IMG/VR virus record: IMGVR_UViG_3300025889_000970
Location: 1 to 23,465 of that record
Length of the DNA: 23,465 bases
Source of the DNA: a virus
Reading direction: 5' to 3' (one strand)
The position numbers and the translations under genes are program-made. Positions 14,187-21,746 of the stretch are shown here, piece by piece (positions within the stretch are counted from its first letter, which is position 1; each line of letters starts with the position of its first letter). The notes under the pieces are model-generated. The model was given only the letters and a program-made list of their open reading frames with translations. It did not search any database and had not been told where the DNA came from.

Positions 14187-14480
14187 ATGGCTTACGTTTC
14201 CACTCAGCTTCGTCTCATGGTTCCGTCCATGAACGCCGACAGCCCGCAGCTCTGGACCCTTCAGGGTACGGACGCGGTCTCGACCGTTCGGGGCGCGAAT
14301 TTCGTGAGCGACGCGCAGGCTCGCGGTCTCCGCAAGGGTGATATCGTCCTCTACACCAAGTGGGACAATATCTCCACGAAGGCGACCTGCCAGGGTCACA
14401 CGCTGCTCACCGTTCTGACTGTCGGCTCCTCCGGTGCCGATCTGTCCGACGGCACGGCGGTCGACGCGACCAACACCTAA
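14187..14480 (+). CDS. Small head protein, probable capsid decoration
   Basis: This 97-residue protein has a near-ideal AAAGGAG (14171-14177) before its ATG, so it is probably made in large amounts. It lies 27 bases after the capsid gene and just before a strong terminator, which places it in one expression unit with the capsid. The sequence (residues 1-10 'MAYVSTQLRL', 'GLRKGDIVLYTKWD', 'TLLTVLTVGSSGADL') looks like a small all-beta domain. A decoration or cement role is inferred from position, size and expression signals; I do not recognise a named family. Confidence 0.6.
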   Translation: MAYVSTQLRLMVPSMNADSPQLWTLQGTDAVSTVRGANFVSDAQARGLRKGDIVLYTKWDNISTKATCQGHTLLTVLTVGSSGADLSDGTAVDATNT

Positions 14481-14486
14481 GAACAG

Positions 14487-14514
14487 GGCGGGGGGCTTCG
14501 GCTCCCCGCCTTTT
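14487..14514 (+). terminator. Rho-independent terminator after capsid and decoration genes
   Basis: GGCGGGG (14487-14493) pairs with CCCCGCC (14504-14510), extended inward by a G-T, a G-C and a C-G pair to a cTTCGg tetraloop (14497-14500). TTTT (14511-14514) follows. A 10-bp stem, an extra-stable loop and a T-run make a textbook intrinsic terminator. It lies seven bases after a stop codon and before the tail genes, so it would keep capsid mRNA above tail mRNA if termination is partial. Confidence 0.92.
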
Positions 14515-14536
14515 CCGTATCAACACAGGGGTTCAT

Positions 14537-14968
14537 ATGACGCCGCTCAAGGCTTCCAATCTCGACCATTCCCATTACGTCCGTCTCAGCATGACGGCAT
14601 CCGTCCCGGCGGGCACGACGCTTGCCGATGTCCTGACCCCCGCCTACTGGGCAAACCACGCTTACCGCCTCAAGCGCGGCGCCATCATCGAGGTTCTTTC
14701 CGAGGACAATCTGCTCGACTGCGAGCTGCGCGTTCTCGAAACCGGCCCAACTTTCACCAAGGTCCGCCTGCTTCGGAACTACGCCGCAGAAGAGGCCAAG
14801 GTCGCCCCTGAAACTCCCACACCGGAGGAAGACATCGAGGTGAACTACGGCGGCAAGCAGGATCGCTGGCGCGTCGTTCATCGCGGTCATGTCGTCAAGT
14901 CCGGTTTTGAAACCATTGTCGAGGCGAACAAGGCTGCGGATGAATATCGTGGCAAGCTCGCCGCCTGA
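14537..14968 (+). CDS. Hypothetical protein between capsid and tail tubular A
   Basis: This 143-residue protein starts at ATG 14537, five bases after AGGGG (14527-14531); the longer in-frame start at 14360 would lie inside the decoration gene and before the terminator. Residues 1-60 contain 'TPLKASNLDHSHYVRLSMTA' and 'YRLKRGAIIEVLSEDNLLDC'. A Pro/Glu-rich linker (VAPETPTPEEDIEVNY, about 95-110) leads to a second basic part with 'GGKQDRWRVVHRGHVVKSGF'. No membrane segment or signal is seen. Its place suggests a head completion or connector protein, but I cannot name a family. Confidence 0.6.
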   Translation: MTPLKASNLDHSHYVRLSMTASVPAGTTLADVLTPAYWANHAYRLKRGAIIEVLSEDNLLDCELRVLETGPTFTKVRLLRNYAAEEAKVAPETPTPEEDIEVNYGGKQDRWRVVHRGHVVKSGFETIVEANKAADEYRGKLAA

Positions 14969-14979
14969 AGGGAAACACC

Positions 14980-15609
14980 ATGCCTACGAAGCTCGGGATC
15001 TGGAACGATGCTCTCCGCATGATCGGCGAGCATCGGCTTGTGTCGCTCACCGAAGACACCGAAGCCCGCTATGTGCTGGACAGCGCTTGGGACGACGCCA
15101 AGATGTTCGTCTTCACGGAAGGGCTCTGGAACTTCGCGACCAAGACGGAAGAGATCAATGCGGACCCCGGCCAGACGCCGATCCCCGGCTTCGATTTTGT
15201 TTTTGACAAGCCGCTCTACTGGCTGCGGACCATCGCGATATCGCAGACCTCGCGCTTCGACACCGAGGCGATCTATCGGGATGAGAACAACAAGATCCAC
15301 GCCAATGTAGATACATTGTACATACGCTTCATCAGCTATGAGCGGTCGACCGACGAGCAGATCGAGAACTGGCCGCCGTCCTTCGCGAAGGCCATGTCGG
15401 CCTATCTCGCGAACACTTGTGCGGTACGGATCTCCGGCAGCAAGTCCGACGCCGACGCACTGAGGGCGCTTTACAGGGACGCGCTCGCCTCGGCGAAGAA
15501 CAAGGACGCGCTTGACCAGGCGCAGATGTTCACCGCCCCCGGCAACTGGATCAGGGCGATGCGTGGATCGTCAAGCCGGTGGGACCGGGGAAGCCTTTCG
15601 GGGTACTGA
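14980..15609 (+). CDS. Tail tubular protein A (T7 gp11 type)
   Basis: This 209-residue protein is close to T7 gp11 (196). AAGGGA (14968-14973) precedes the ATG by six bases. The start 'LGIWNDALRMIGEHRLVSLT' followed by 'DTEARYVLDSAWDDA' and 'LWNFATKTEEI' is the usual opening of the family ('..Lr.iG...v.sl.e......l...wd.......e..WnFa'). The family forms a 12-subunit ring between portal and nozzle. It is followed three bases later by the TTPB gene, as in T7. 'SYERSTDEQIENWPPSFAKA' also fits the known core. Confidence 0.92.
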   Translation: MPTKLGIWNDALRMIGEHRLVSLTEDTEARYVLDSAWDDAKMFVFTEGLWNFATKTEEINADPGQTPIPGFDFVFDKPLYWLRTIAISQTSRFDTEAIYRDENNKIHANVDTLYIRFISYERSTDEQIENWPPSFAKAMSAYLANTCAVRISGSKSDADALRALYRDALASAKNKDALDQAQMFTAPGNWIRAMRGSSSRWDRGSLSGY

Positions 15610-15612
15610 TAG

Positions 15613-18585
15613 ATGCCGCGCGCACAAGTTCCATTTTTCGCGATGAATGCGGGGGAGGTTTCCGCCACAGCCCTGAACCGCGTCGATCTGGAAAAGATGC
15701 GGCTGGCCGCCGAAGATATGATAAATTGGATACCAAGTGTTCTTGGACCCATGAGCCTGCGCCCCGGCCTCAAATACCAGAGAGCGTCTCACGGGAACGC
15801 AAAGTGCCGTCTCCTACCGTTTATCTTTAATGCCTCGACCACCAGCCTGTTGGAGATCACGGCGAGCGGGCTTCGCGTCAGTAACGACGACACGCTGGTC
15901 ACCTACGCCAGCAACGAAACGAGCATCGCCAACGGGACTTTCACTGGTGTTTCCGCGACGTACACCCGCACGTTGACTACGGTGACAATCACGAAGACAG
16001 CACACGGCCTTACCAACGGCACGGCAGTCTATTGCGACTTTACTTCCGGCGGCGCTGCGGACGGCAGCTATACCGTTGCTAACGCAACAACTAACACCTT
16101 CGACATAACCACTACGGCGTCCGGTTCTATATCCACATCGAATGTTACCTACTATCCGCACTGGTCAAACACCTCGACGACGGGTGCCAGCATTTCTTTT
16201 GCAAATGACCAGCTCGAACTGAACAACACGGAATACGCTTACGCTCGCGCCCGGCAGGCGGTGACGGTCGCCTCGGGTGACCAATCAGTCAGGCATTGTG
16301 TCAAGATCACGGTAGCGCGTGGGCCCGTCGTCTTCCGCATTGGATCGACGGCTGGCGGTGCTGAGATTATCGGGAACCAGACACTAGACGAGGGTCAGCA
16401 TTTTATTGCATTCACCCCCAGCGCGGGAACAATCTACATCGAGGTCGAGGCCATCAGCACGGGCCGATCTGTAAAAATTCTCGATGGTGTCGAGTTGTAC
16501 AAGGGCGCTGATCTGTTAATTTCGACGCCATGGGCCGAAGCGGATCTCAACAAGATTCGCTACGCCCAGTCCGGTTCAATCGTGTTCGTAGCCTGCGCCG
16601 GATACCAGCAGTATAAGATCGAGCGCCGTGGCCCAAACTCGTGGGGTGTGGCGAAGTACATCACTACGGCGGGCCCCTATCTTGGGTATTCTGCGCGCAA
16701 AGAGAAGATCCAGCCGTCTGGACTTACTGGGAATATCACGCTCACCGCGAACCAGGCGTACTTCTCCAGCGCTATGGTGGGATTGATCTTTCAAATAGCT
16801 CACCCCAAGCAGACGGTCACAATCAACATCACGGGGGCCGACCAGTACAGCGATTATATCCGCGTGACAGGTGTAGGTACGACTGACCGTGCGTGGTCCT
16901 TGAGCATCACTTACGGCTCCGGCGCTTCAGGCACCGTGACGTTGGAGCGCGCCTTTGGCACACCCGATGGCTGGACAACCACTAATACATACACAGCCAA
17001 CACAACGGCAACAATTGACGACAGCGGAACCAACTTCGGCTCTAGCTCCAACAACCTTATCACCTACTGGCGGATTTCGGCAATGCCGGGATCAACTATC
17101 GTAGGCACCATCACGGCAACGCTCACCTTTGAGGGTGGACGCAAGGTGGGTTCGGCCCGCGTCACCGCTTTCACCAGCGCGACCTCGGTAAGCGCGGAAG
17201 TGGTAAGTCCGCTGGGCGATACAACTTACACCGAAGATTGGAAACAGGGCGCATGGAGCGGCGGCACGTCGTGGCCCTCTGCCGTGACCTTCTACGACGG
17301 TCGTCTTTGGTGGGCGGGCCTCGATAAGGTCTACGGCAGCGTGAGCGACGATTACTATAATTTTGACCCCGAGACCGAGGGCGATGCCGGTCCAATTGTT
17401 AGATCTATTGCCATCGGCCCGGTCGAGGGCATCGCGTGGATGATGCCTCTCCAGCGCCTCATCGTCGGCACGGCCTCGTCCGAAGTATCAATCCGCTCGT
17501 CAAGCTTTGACGAACCCCTCACACCGTCCGCCTTCACAGCGAGAAATGCCTCGACAATGGGTAGCGCGCCTATCCAAGCTACGCCCATCGATAGTTCTGG
17601 CGTCTTCGTCCAACGCAACAAGTCAAAGGTCTTTGAATTTATCTACGACGTTGAGACGAACGACTATGGCGCGCGCGAGCTGACACGCTTGAACCAGTCT
17701 ATATGCAAACCTGGGATAGTGGAAATCGCCGCCCAGCGCCAGCCGGACACCCGGATCTGGTTTGTCAAGGAAGACGGCACTGTCGCGCTGTTACTCTACG
17801 ACCGCGCGGACAGCGTCGTCGGCTGGGCCCGTTTCGAGACAGACGGCAATATTGAAAATGTTACAATCCTCCCGACCGGCGAGGACGACGATGTATACTT
17901 TGTGGTCAAACGCACCATAAATGGCGTTACCAAGCGCTACGTTGAGAAACTTGCCTCGGCGTCTGAACTGGACGTTTCGGGCGTGTCGTATTACGTCGAC
18001 AGCTCTATTCGGTTCCAGTCGGGTTCGCCAACCCAGACGGTGACCGGTCTCACCCACCTCATTGGAAAGCAAGTAGTCGTCTTCGCACCGCGCTTGTTCT
18101 GTTTTGACGACGGGGCTTTCGAAAGCGCGAGCTTCCAGGCAAACAGCACGACCGGCGCAGAACCCCGCACCACCTACACGGTCAACGGCTCCGGTGAGAT
18201 CACACTCGACTTTGCGGTCTCGGATGTCGTGGTTGGGCTCCCATACCTCGCCAAGTACAAGAGCGTCAAGCTCGCCTACGGCAGTGCCGCTGGCACGGCG
18301 CTGACCCAGAAGAAGCGCGTCGATCACCTCGGCATCGTCGGCCTGAACACGGCTCCTGACGGCCTCCGTATAGGCCGCGACTACGATAACATGGCCAAGC
18401 TCTCGGCGATCTACAAGGGCAAGCAGCTCGACGACTATTTCATTGTCGAGGAGTGGGACTACGACGCGACCGCCTTCCCCGGCAAATTCGACACTGACAG
18501 CCGCATCTGCATTACCGCGCAGTCACCATACCCGGCAACAATTGCCGGGTTTGTGATCAGCATGCAGACGAATGATCAAGGTTAA
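15613..18585 (+). CDS. Tail tubular protein B (T7 gp12 type, nozzle) with inserted domains
   Basis: This 990-residue protein is larger than T7 gp12 (794). The N-terminus (NAGEVSATALNRVDLEKMRL, 'SVLGPMSLRPGLKYQ', 'LLPFIFNASTTSLLEI') and the middle ('VFVACAGYQQYKIERRGPNS', 'TFYDGRLWWAGLDKVYGS', 'GPVEGIAWMMPLQRLIVGTA') match the nozzle family of podovirus tails. A jelly-roll part, 'TSIANGTF' to 'VKILDGVELY' (residues about 103-296), sits after the first blades, and is itself split at residues about 114-180 by a small beta domain with 'TKTAHGLTNGTAVY'. The first visible overlap is at the 3' end, where it shares 14 bases with the GNAT gene. It should form the tail nozzle through which DNA leaves. 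Confidence 0.92.
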   Translation: MPRAQVPFFAMNAGEVSATALNRVDLEKMRLAAEDMINWIPSVLGPMSLRPGLKYQRASHGNAKCRLLPFIFNASTTSLLEITASGLRVSNDDTLVTYASNETSIANGTFTGVSATYTRTLTTVTITKTAHGLTNGTAVYCDFTSGGAADGSYTVANATTNTFDITTTASGSISTSNVTYYPHWSNTSTTGASISFANDQLELNNTEYAYARARQAVTVASGDQSVRHCVKITVARGPVVFRIGSTAGGAEIIGNQTLDEGQHFIAFTPSAGTIYIEVEAISTGRSVKILDGVELYKGADLLISTPWAEADLNKIRYAQSGSIVFVACAGYQQYKIERRGPNSWGVAKYITTAGPYLGYSARKEKIQPSGLTGNITLTANQAYFSSAMVGLIFQIAHPKQTVTINITGADQYSDYIRVTGVGTTDRAWSLSITYGSGASGTVTLERAFGTPDGWTTTNTYTANTTATIDDSGTNFGSSSNNLITYWRISAMPGSTIVGTITATLTFEGGRKVGSARVTAFTSATSVSAEVVSPLGDTTYTEDWKQGAWSGGTSWPSAVTFYDGRLWWAGLDKVYGSVSDDYYNFDPETEGDAGPIVRSIAIGPVEGIAWMMPLQRLIVGTASSEVSIRSSSFDEPLTPSAFTARNASTMGSAPIQATPIDSSGVFVQRNKSKVFEFIYDVETNDYGARELTRLNQSICKPGIVEIAAQRQPDTRIWFVKEDGTVALLLYDRADSVVGWARFETDGNIENVTILPTGEDDDVYFVVKRTINGVTKRYVEKLASASELDVSGVSYYVDSSIRFQSGSPTQTVTGLTHLIGKQVVVFAPRLFCFDDGAFESASFQANSTTGAEPRTTYTVNGSGEITLDFAVSDVVVGLPYLAKYKSVKLAYGSAAGTALTQKKRVDHLGIVGLNTAPDGLRIGRDYDNMAKLSAIYKGKQLDDYFIVEEWDYDATAFPGKFDTDSRICITAQSPYPATIAGFVISMQTNDQG

Positions 18586-18949
18586 GCGGATCGACCCCCT
18601 AGAACTGACGCGGTTCTACCGGGGCAGGGTTGAGTTCCATTTCCCGGTCTGGGGCTACGCCGCAAGACGCGGTATCCTCACGACGAGCATCGGCGGCATC
18701 TGGCAAGGCACAGATAACCGGGTGTGGGGATTCATCGATTTCAAGCCCGGTCACCGGGGGAACATCCTTTATCGCTACATGCGGAAGCTCCTCGCGGAAG
18801 CCGAGGAAATGGGCGTGCCGGAGATCTACACGGTGCGCGACCACAACCACCCGACGTCGGAGCGGCTGCTGCGCCGCGGGGGGTTTACCAAAACAGAAGA
18901 GCAACTCGAAGACCACGAAGTGTGGGTCTGGCGAAACCCAAGAAAGTGA
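18572..18949 (+). CDS. GNAT-like protein (T7 gp13 position)
   Basis: This 125-residue protein overlaps the TTPB gene by 14 bases and ends directly before the next ATG. It looks like a compact acetyltransferase fold: beta strands with 'RVWGFIDFKPGHRGNILYRY' (residues about 49-68, the usual acetyl-CoA-binding turn region), a helix 'MRKLLAEAEEMGVPEIY', then 'NHPTSERLLRRGGFTKTE', which is the typical end of the GNAT fold. T7 gp13, in the same gene position, is a small protein required for virion assembly, reported to resemble acyltransferases. Whether it is an active enzyme cannot be judged here. Confidence 0.75.
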   Translation: MIKVKRIDPLELTRFYRGRVEFHFPVWGYAARRGILTTSIGGIWQGTDNRVWGFIDFKPGHRGNILYRYMRKLLAEAEEMGVPEIYTVRDHNHPTSERLLRRGGFTKTEEQLEDHEVWVWRNPRK

Positions 18950-19546
18950 ATGGCAATGGCTGATCCAGTTACCATCGCAGCACTGAGTGCAACCGCCTCA
19001 AAGGTCGGTGCGTTTGTTGCGGCGCATGCGGCGACAATCTCCGCAGTTTCTGCGGCTGCTGGCGGCGGCCTTGCCGCAGTGGGTACGCTTGCGGCTGGCA
19101 ACGCCGCCGCTGACGCGGCCCGCCAGGAACAGAAGCAGCTCAACCAGATGGCCGCCGAAGAGCGCGCTGTCGCGTCCCGCAACAAGGCTGCTGTGGATCT
19201 CCGCAAGAGGCAGCTCCTCTCGCGCGGGCAGGCCGTTGCGGCTGCAAGCGGCGCTGGCGCGACCGACCCCACGGTCTTGGAGATGATGGGTGACATCGAG
19301 ACCGAGGGCGAGGTGCAGAAGGCCGAGGCCATGCGGCAGGGCATCGAGGCCGGGAAGAGCCTTGAGTATAGGGGCCGCCTCGGTGTGGCGACGGCCAACA
19401 CCAACCAGAGGCTCGGCTACCTCACCGCTGGCGGTCAGGTGCTTTCCGGCGTCGGCGATGCGTTTAGCAAGTACGGCGCTGGCCTTGAAAGCAAGCCGGG
19501 CGGAAGTGCCGATTACAATTGGTGGCAGAGCCCCGCGATTTACTAA
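18950..19546 (+). CDS. Internal virion protein B (T7 gp14 type)
   Basis: This 198-residue protein is very close to T7 gp14 (196) in length and position. It starts immediately after the preceding stop, with an alternative ATG at 18956. The N-terminus is Ala/Gly-rich and hydrophobic (residues about 20-52, 'GAFVAAHAATISAVSAAAGG' and onward), suited to insert into the outer membrane. A helical part follows with 'ASRNKAAVDLRKRQLLSRGQ' and 'ASGAGATDPTVLEMMGDIET'. In T7 this protein leaves the head first and forms part of the channel across the outer membrane. The same role is inferred here. Confidence 0.85.
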   Translation: MAMADPVTIAALSATASKVGAFVAAHAATISAVSAAAGGGLAAVGTLAAGNAAADAARQEQKQLNQMAAEERAVASRNKAAVDLRKRQLLSRGQAVAAASGAGATDPTVLEMMGDIETEGEVQKAEAMRQGIEAGKSLEYRGRLGVATANTNQRLGYLTAGGQVLSGVGDAFSKYGAGLESKPGGSADYNWWQSPAIY

Positions 19547-19558
19547 CGGATACAGAAC

Positions 19559-21730
19559 ATGGCGAAGCTTCCCGACGCTGGCGATCTCGGCAACCCGAAT
19601 TTCAGGACCGCGCGCTCCTTCTCGAACGTGCCGGTCGCCGACTATCAAGGCGCGCTCGGCACCCTTGGCCGTGGCCTCTCGGATATCGGCGAAGGCGCGC
19701 AGCGCTACGCCATCGCCGTGGACAAGCGCGTCAAGGATGAGGAAGCCTTCGGCGTCAACCTCCGCCTTGCGGACGCACAGGTGCAGTTCTCGAACACAGT
19801 GTCCGGGCTTGACCCGTCCGACCCTGAGTTCGCACAGAAGCGCATGAAGGCGTGGAGCGATACGTTCAAGCCGATCATGGATGGGATCAGGCACGGCGAG
19901 AACAAGCGCCGCTTTGGCGAGTGGGCTTATGAGAACGGCTCCAAGATCCAGATCGAGAGCAACCGGCTCGCGCTCGAAGCGAACACCGGAAAGACCAAGC
20001 TCCAGATCGTGCAGTACATGGAGGCGCAGAAGAAGCTCGTCGCCGACGGCGTGATCTCCCCGGAGGTGGCGAGCGCCAACATCAAGTCGCAGATCGCACA
20101 GGCTCCCTACCTCTTCGAACTCGACAAGCAGGAGATCCTGCTTAAGGACGCGACCAAGTTCGACGCGGACATCATCGAGATGACCGCGTTCAACGTGGCG
20201 AGCGTCGGTAGTGAAAGCCCCATCATCCGGGCGCAGAAGAGCGTGGAAAGCTCGAACGATCCCAACGCGATATCTCCGAAGGGCGCGCTTGGTGTCATGC
20301 AAGTCATGCCGGAGACCGCGCCCGAGATCGCGCAGGAACTCGGTGATCAGGAGTTCTTCAAGCTCAACGAGGAGGAGCGGAAGAAATACCTTCTCCGCGA
20401 GGATGTAAGTACCCGTTACGGCACACATTACATGAACAAGATGCTCAAGAGATACGATGGTGATCTTGAGCTGGCGCTGATCGCATACAATGCCGGAGCC
20501 AAGCGCGCCGATATGTATGTGGCGGCAGGCCGCGACTATGAGACCGTGAAGAAGAAAAACCCGAAAGACAGTGGCTGGATCAGCGAGACGAAGCCCTATG
20601 TCGAGAAGGTCTTCGCCAAGCTGAACGCCGACGGCGGTGCGCCGCAGACGGTCAGGCGGCGCGGGCAGTCTGAAGCGTCGATGATCTCAGCGCTCGAAGC
20701 AAACCCTGTGTTCCGTGGCCTACCGGTTGACCAGCAGAACGGTGTGAGGGAGCGGCTTCGTGAACGCTACCGGCAGGAGCTTGAAGAGCAGGAGAAGCTC
20801 GACATGGTCTCCGGCACCCGCGCCATTGTCGATGAGCTGATCACGAAATACCCGGAGGCACCCGACCGGCAGAAGGCTGAAGAGGAGCTGCGCTCGCGGG
20901 TCCAAGATCCGCTGGCTCTGGAAGACGGAATTGACATGCTGAACGAGGGCTACACGCGAGCGGCGCAGGCGAAGGAGGCCGCGAAGGTCGAGCTTCGCAA
21001 GGCAACCACGGCGAAGGTTCTGGAGCTGCGGAACGCAGGCAAGACTGACGAAGCAATCGCAGCCGCCAAGGTCGATGGTCTTGATCCAGAGGATGTGGAG
21101 GCTTTGCGGGAGCTGGCGCTGAAAGGCCCGGCGACGACAGACAACGCCCAGATCGAAGGCGATCTGTGGGCCCTCTCCTATAAGAACCCCAAGGCATTCT
21201 CAGAGATCGATCTGTCTTTGCCCAAGTACCGGAACGGACTTACACAAGAGACCCTCGAAAAGTTCCAGTCGATACAGCAGAAGGCGCTGAAGCCGGAAGA
21301 GAAGACAAACCTCCGCACTGCCGGTGCGATGCTCGACAACTATTATGCCGAGCTGGGGCTCAAGGACAGCAACAAAAAAGACGCCCAGTTGAAGAAGATC
21401 GTGGACATTCAGGTGGGTCGCGCGATCTCGTCACTCGAAACCAAGGCAAACCGCAAGGCAACGCAGGAAGAGATCCAGAGCATCCTCGACGATACCTTCC
21501 TGACGTACACGCGACCCGGCGGTTTCTGGGATGGATACCAGACCCAGACCTACAAGCTGCCGGATGTGCTTCAGATGTTCCGTGACGAAGCCGATGAGCA
21601 GTATTCAACCGAAACGCTCTACGATCTCGCAATTCAGAGCATTGAGAAGAATGGATATCCGGTCACCCCGGAAAATCTGAGCCGCTGGCTCGACAGCCAC
21701 CGCGAAGCGAAGAACAGAACACCTCAGTAA
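19559..21730 (+). CDS. Internal virion protein with lytic transglycosylase domain (T7 gp15 position)
   Basis: This 723-residue protein is close to T7 gp15 in size (747) and position but carries a lytic transglycosylase (SLT) domain at about residues 222-350: catalytic Glu230 in 'AQKSVESSNDPNAISPKGA', then 'GALGVMQVMPETAPEIAQEL' (242-261), 'RYGTHYMNKMLKRYDGD' and 'ALIAYNAGAKRA' (306-317). The rest is helical and charged, without membrane segments. In T7 the transglycosylase lies at the start of gp16, so here the enzyme seems to have moved or been fused. It would cut murein locally so the ejected proteins and DNA can cross the wall. The upstream ribosome signal is weak. Confidence 0.88.
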   Translation: MAKLPDAGDLGNPNFRTARSFSNVPVADYQGALGTLGRGLSDIGEGAQRYAIAVDKRVKDEEAFGVNLRLADAQVQFSNTVSGLDPSDPEFAQKRMKAWSDTFKPIMDGIRHGENKRRFGEWAYENGSKIQIESNRLALEANTGKTKLQIVQYMEAQKKLVADGVISPEVASANIKSQIAQAPYLFELDKQEILLKDATKFDADIIEMTAFNVASVGSESPIIRAQKSVESSNDPNAISPKGALGVMQVMPETAPEIAQELGDQEFFKLNEEERKKYLLREDVSTRYGTHYMNKMLKRYDGDLELALIAYNAGAKRADMYVAAGRDYETVKKKNPKDSGWISETKPYVEKVFAKLNADGGAPQTVRRRGQSEASMISALEANPVFRGLPVDQQNGVRERLRERYRQELEEQEKLDMVSGTRAIVDELITKYPEAPDRQKAEEELRSRVQDPLALEDGIDMLNEGYTRAAQAKEAAKVELRKATTAKVLELRNAGKTDEAIAAAKVDGLDPEDVEALRELALKGPATTDNAQIEGDLWALSYKNPKAFSEIDLSLPKYRNGLTQETLEKFQSIQQKALKPEEKTNLRTAGAMLDNYYAELGLKDSNKKDAQLKKIVDIQVGRAISSLETKANRKATQEEIQSILDDTFLTYTRPGGFWDGYQTQTYKLPDVLQMFRDEADEQYSTETLYDLAIQSIEKNGYPVTPENLSRWLDSHREAKNRTPQ

Positions 21731-21746
21731 GGGAACTGGCGACGCC

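Noticed and set aside
13203-14399. 398-codon open frame on the - strand
   Set aside because: It is antisense to the capsid and decoration genes, which have strong ribosome sites and correct context.
18998-20428. 476-codon open frame on the - strand
   Set aside because: It is antisense to the gp14- and gp15-like genes, which have clear motifs; this is a codon-bias shadow.
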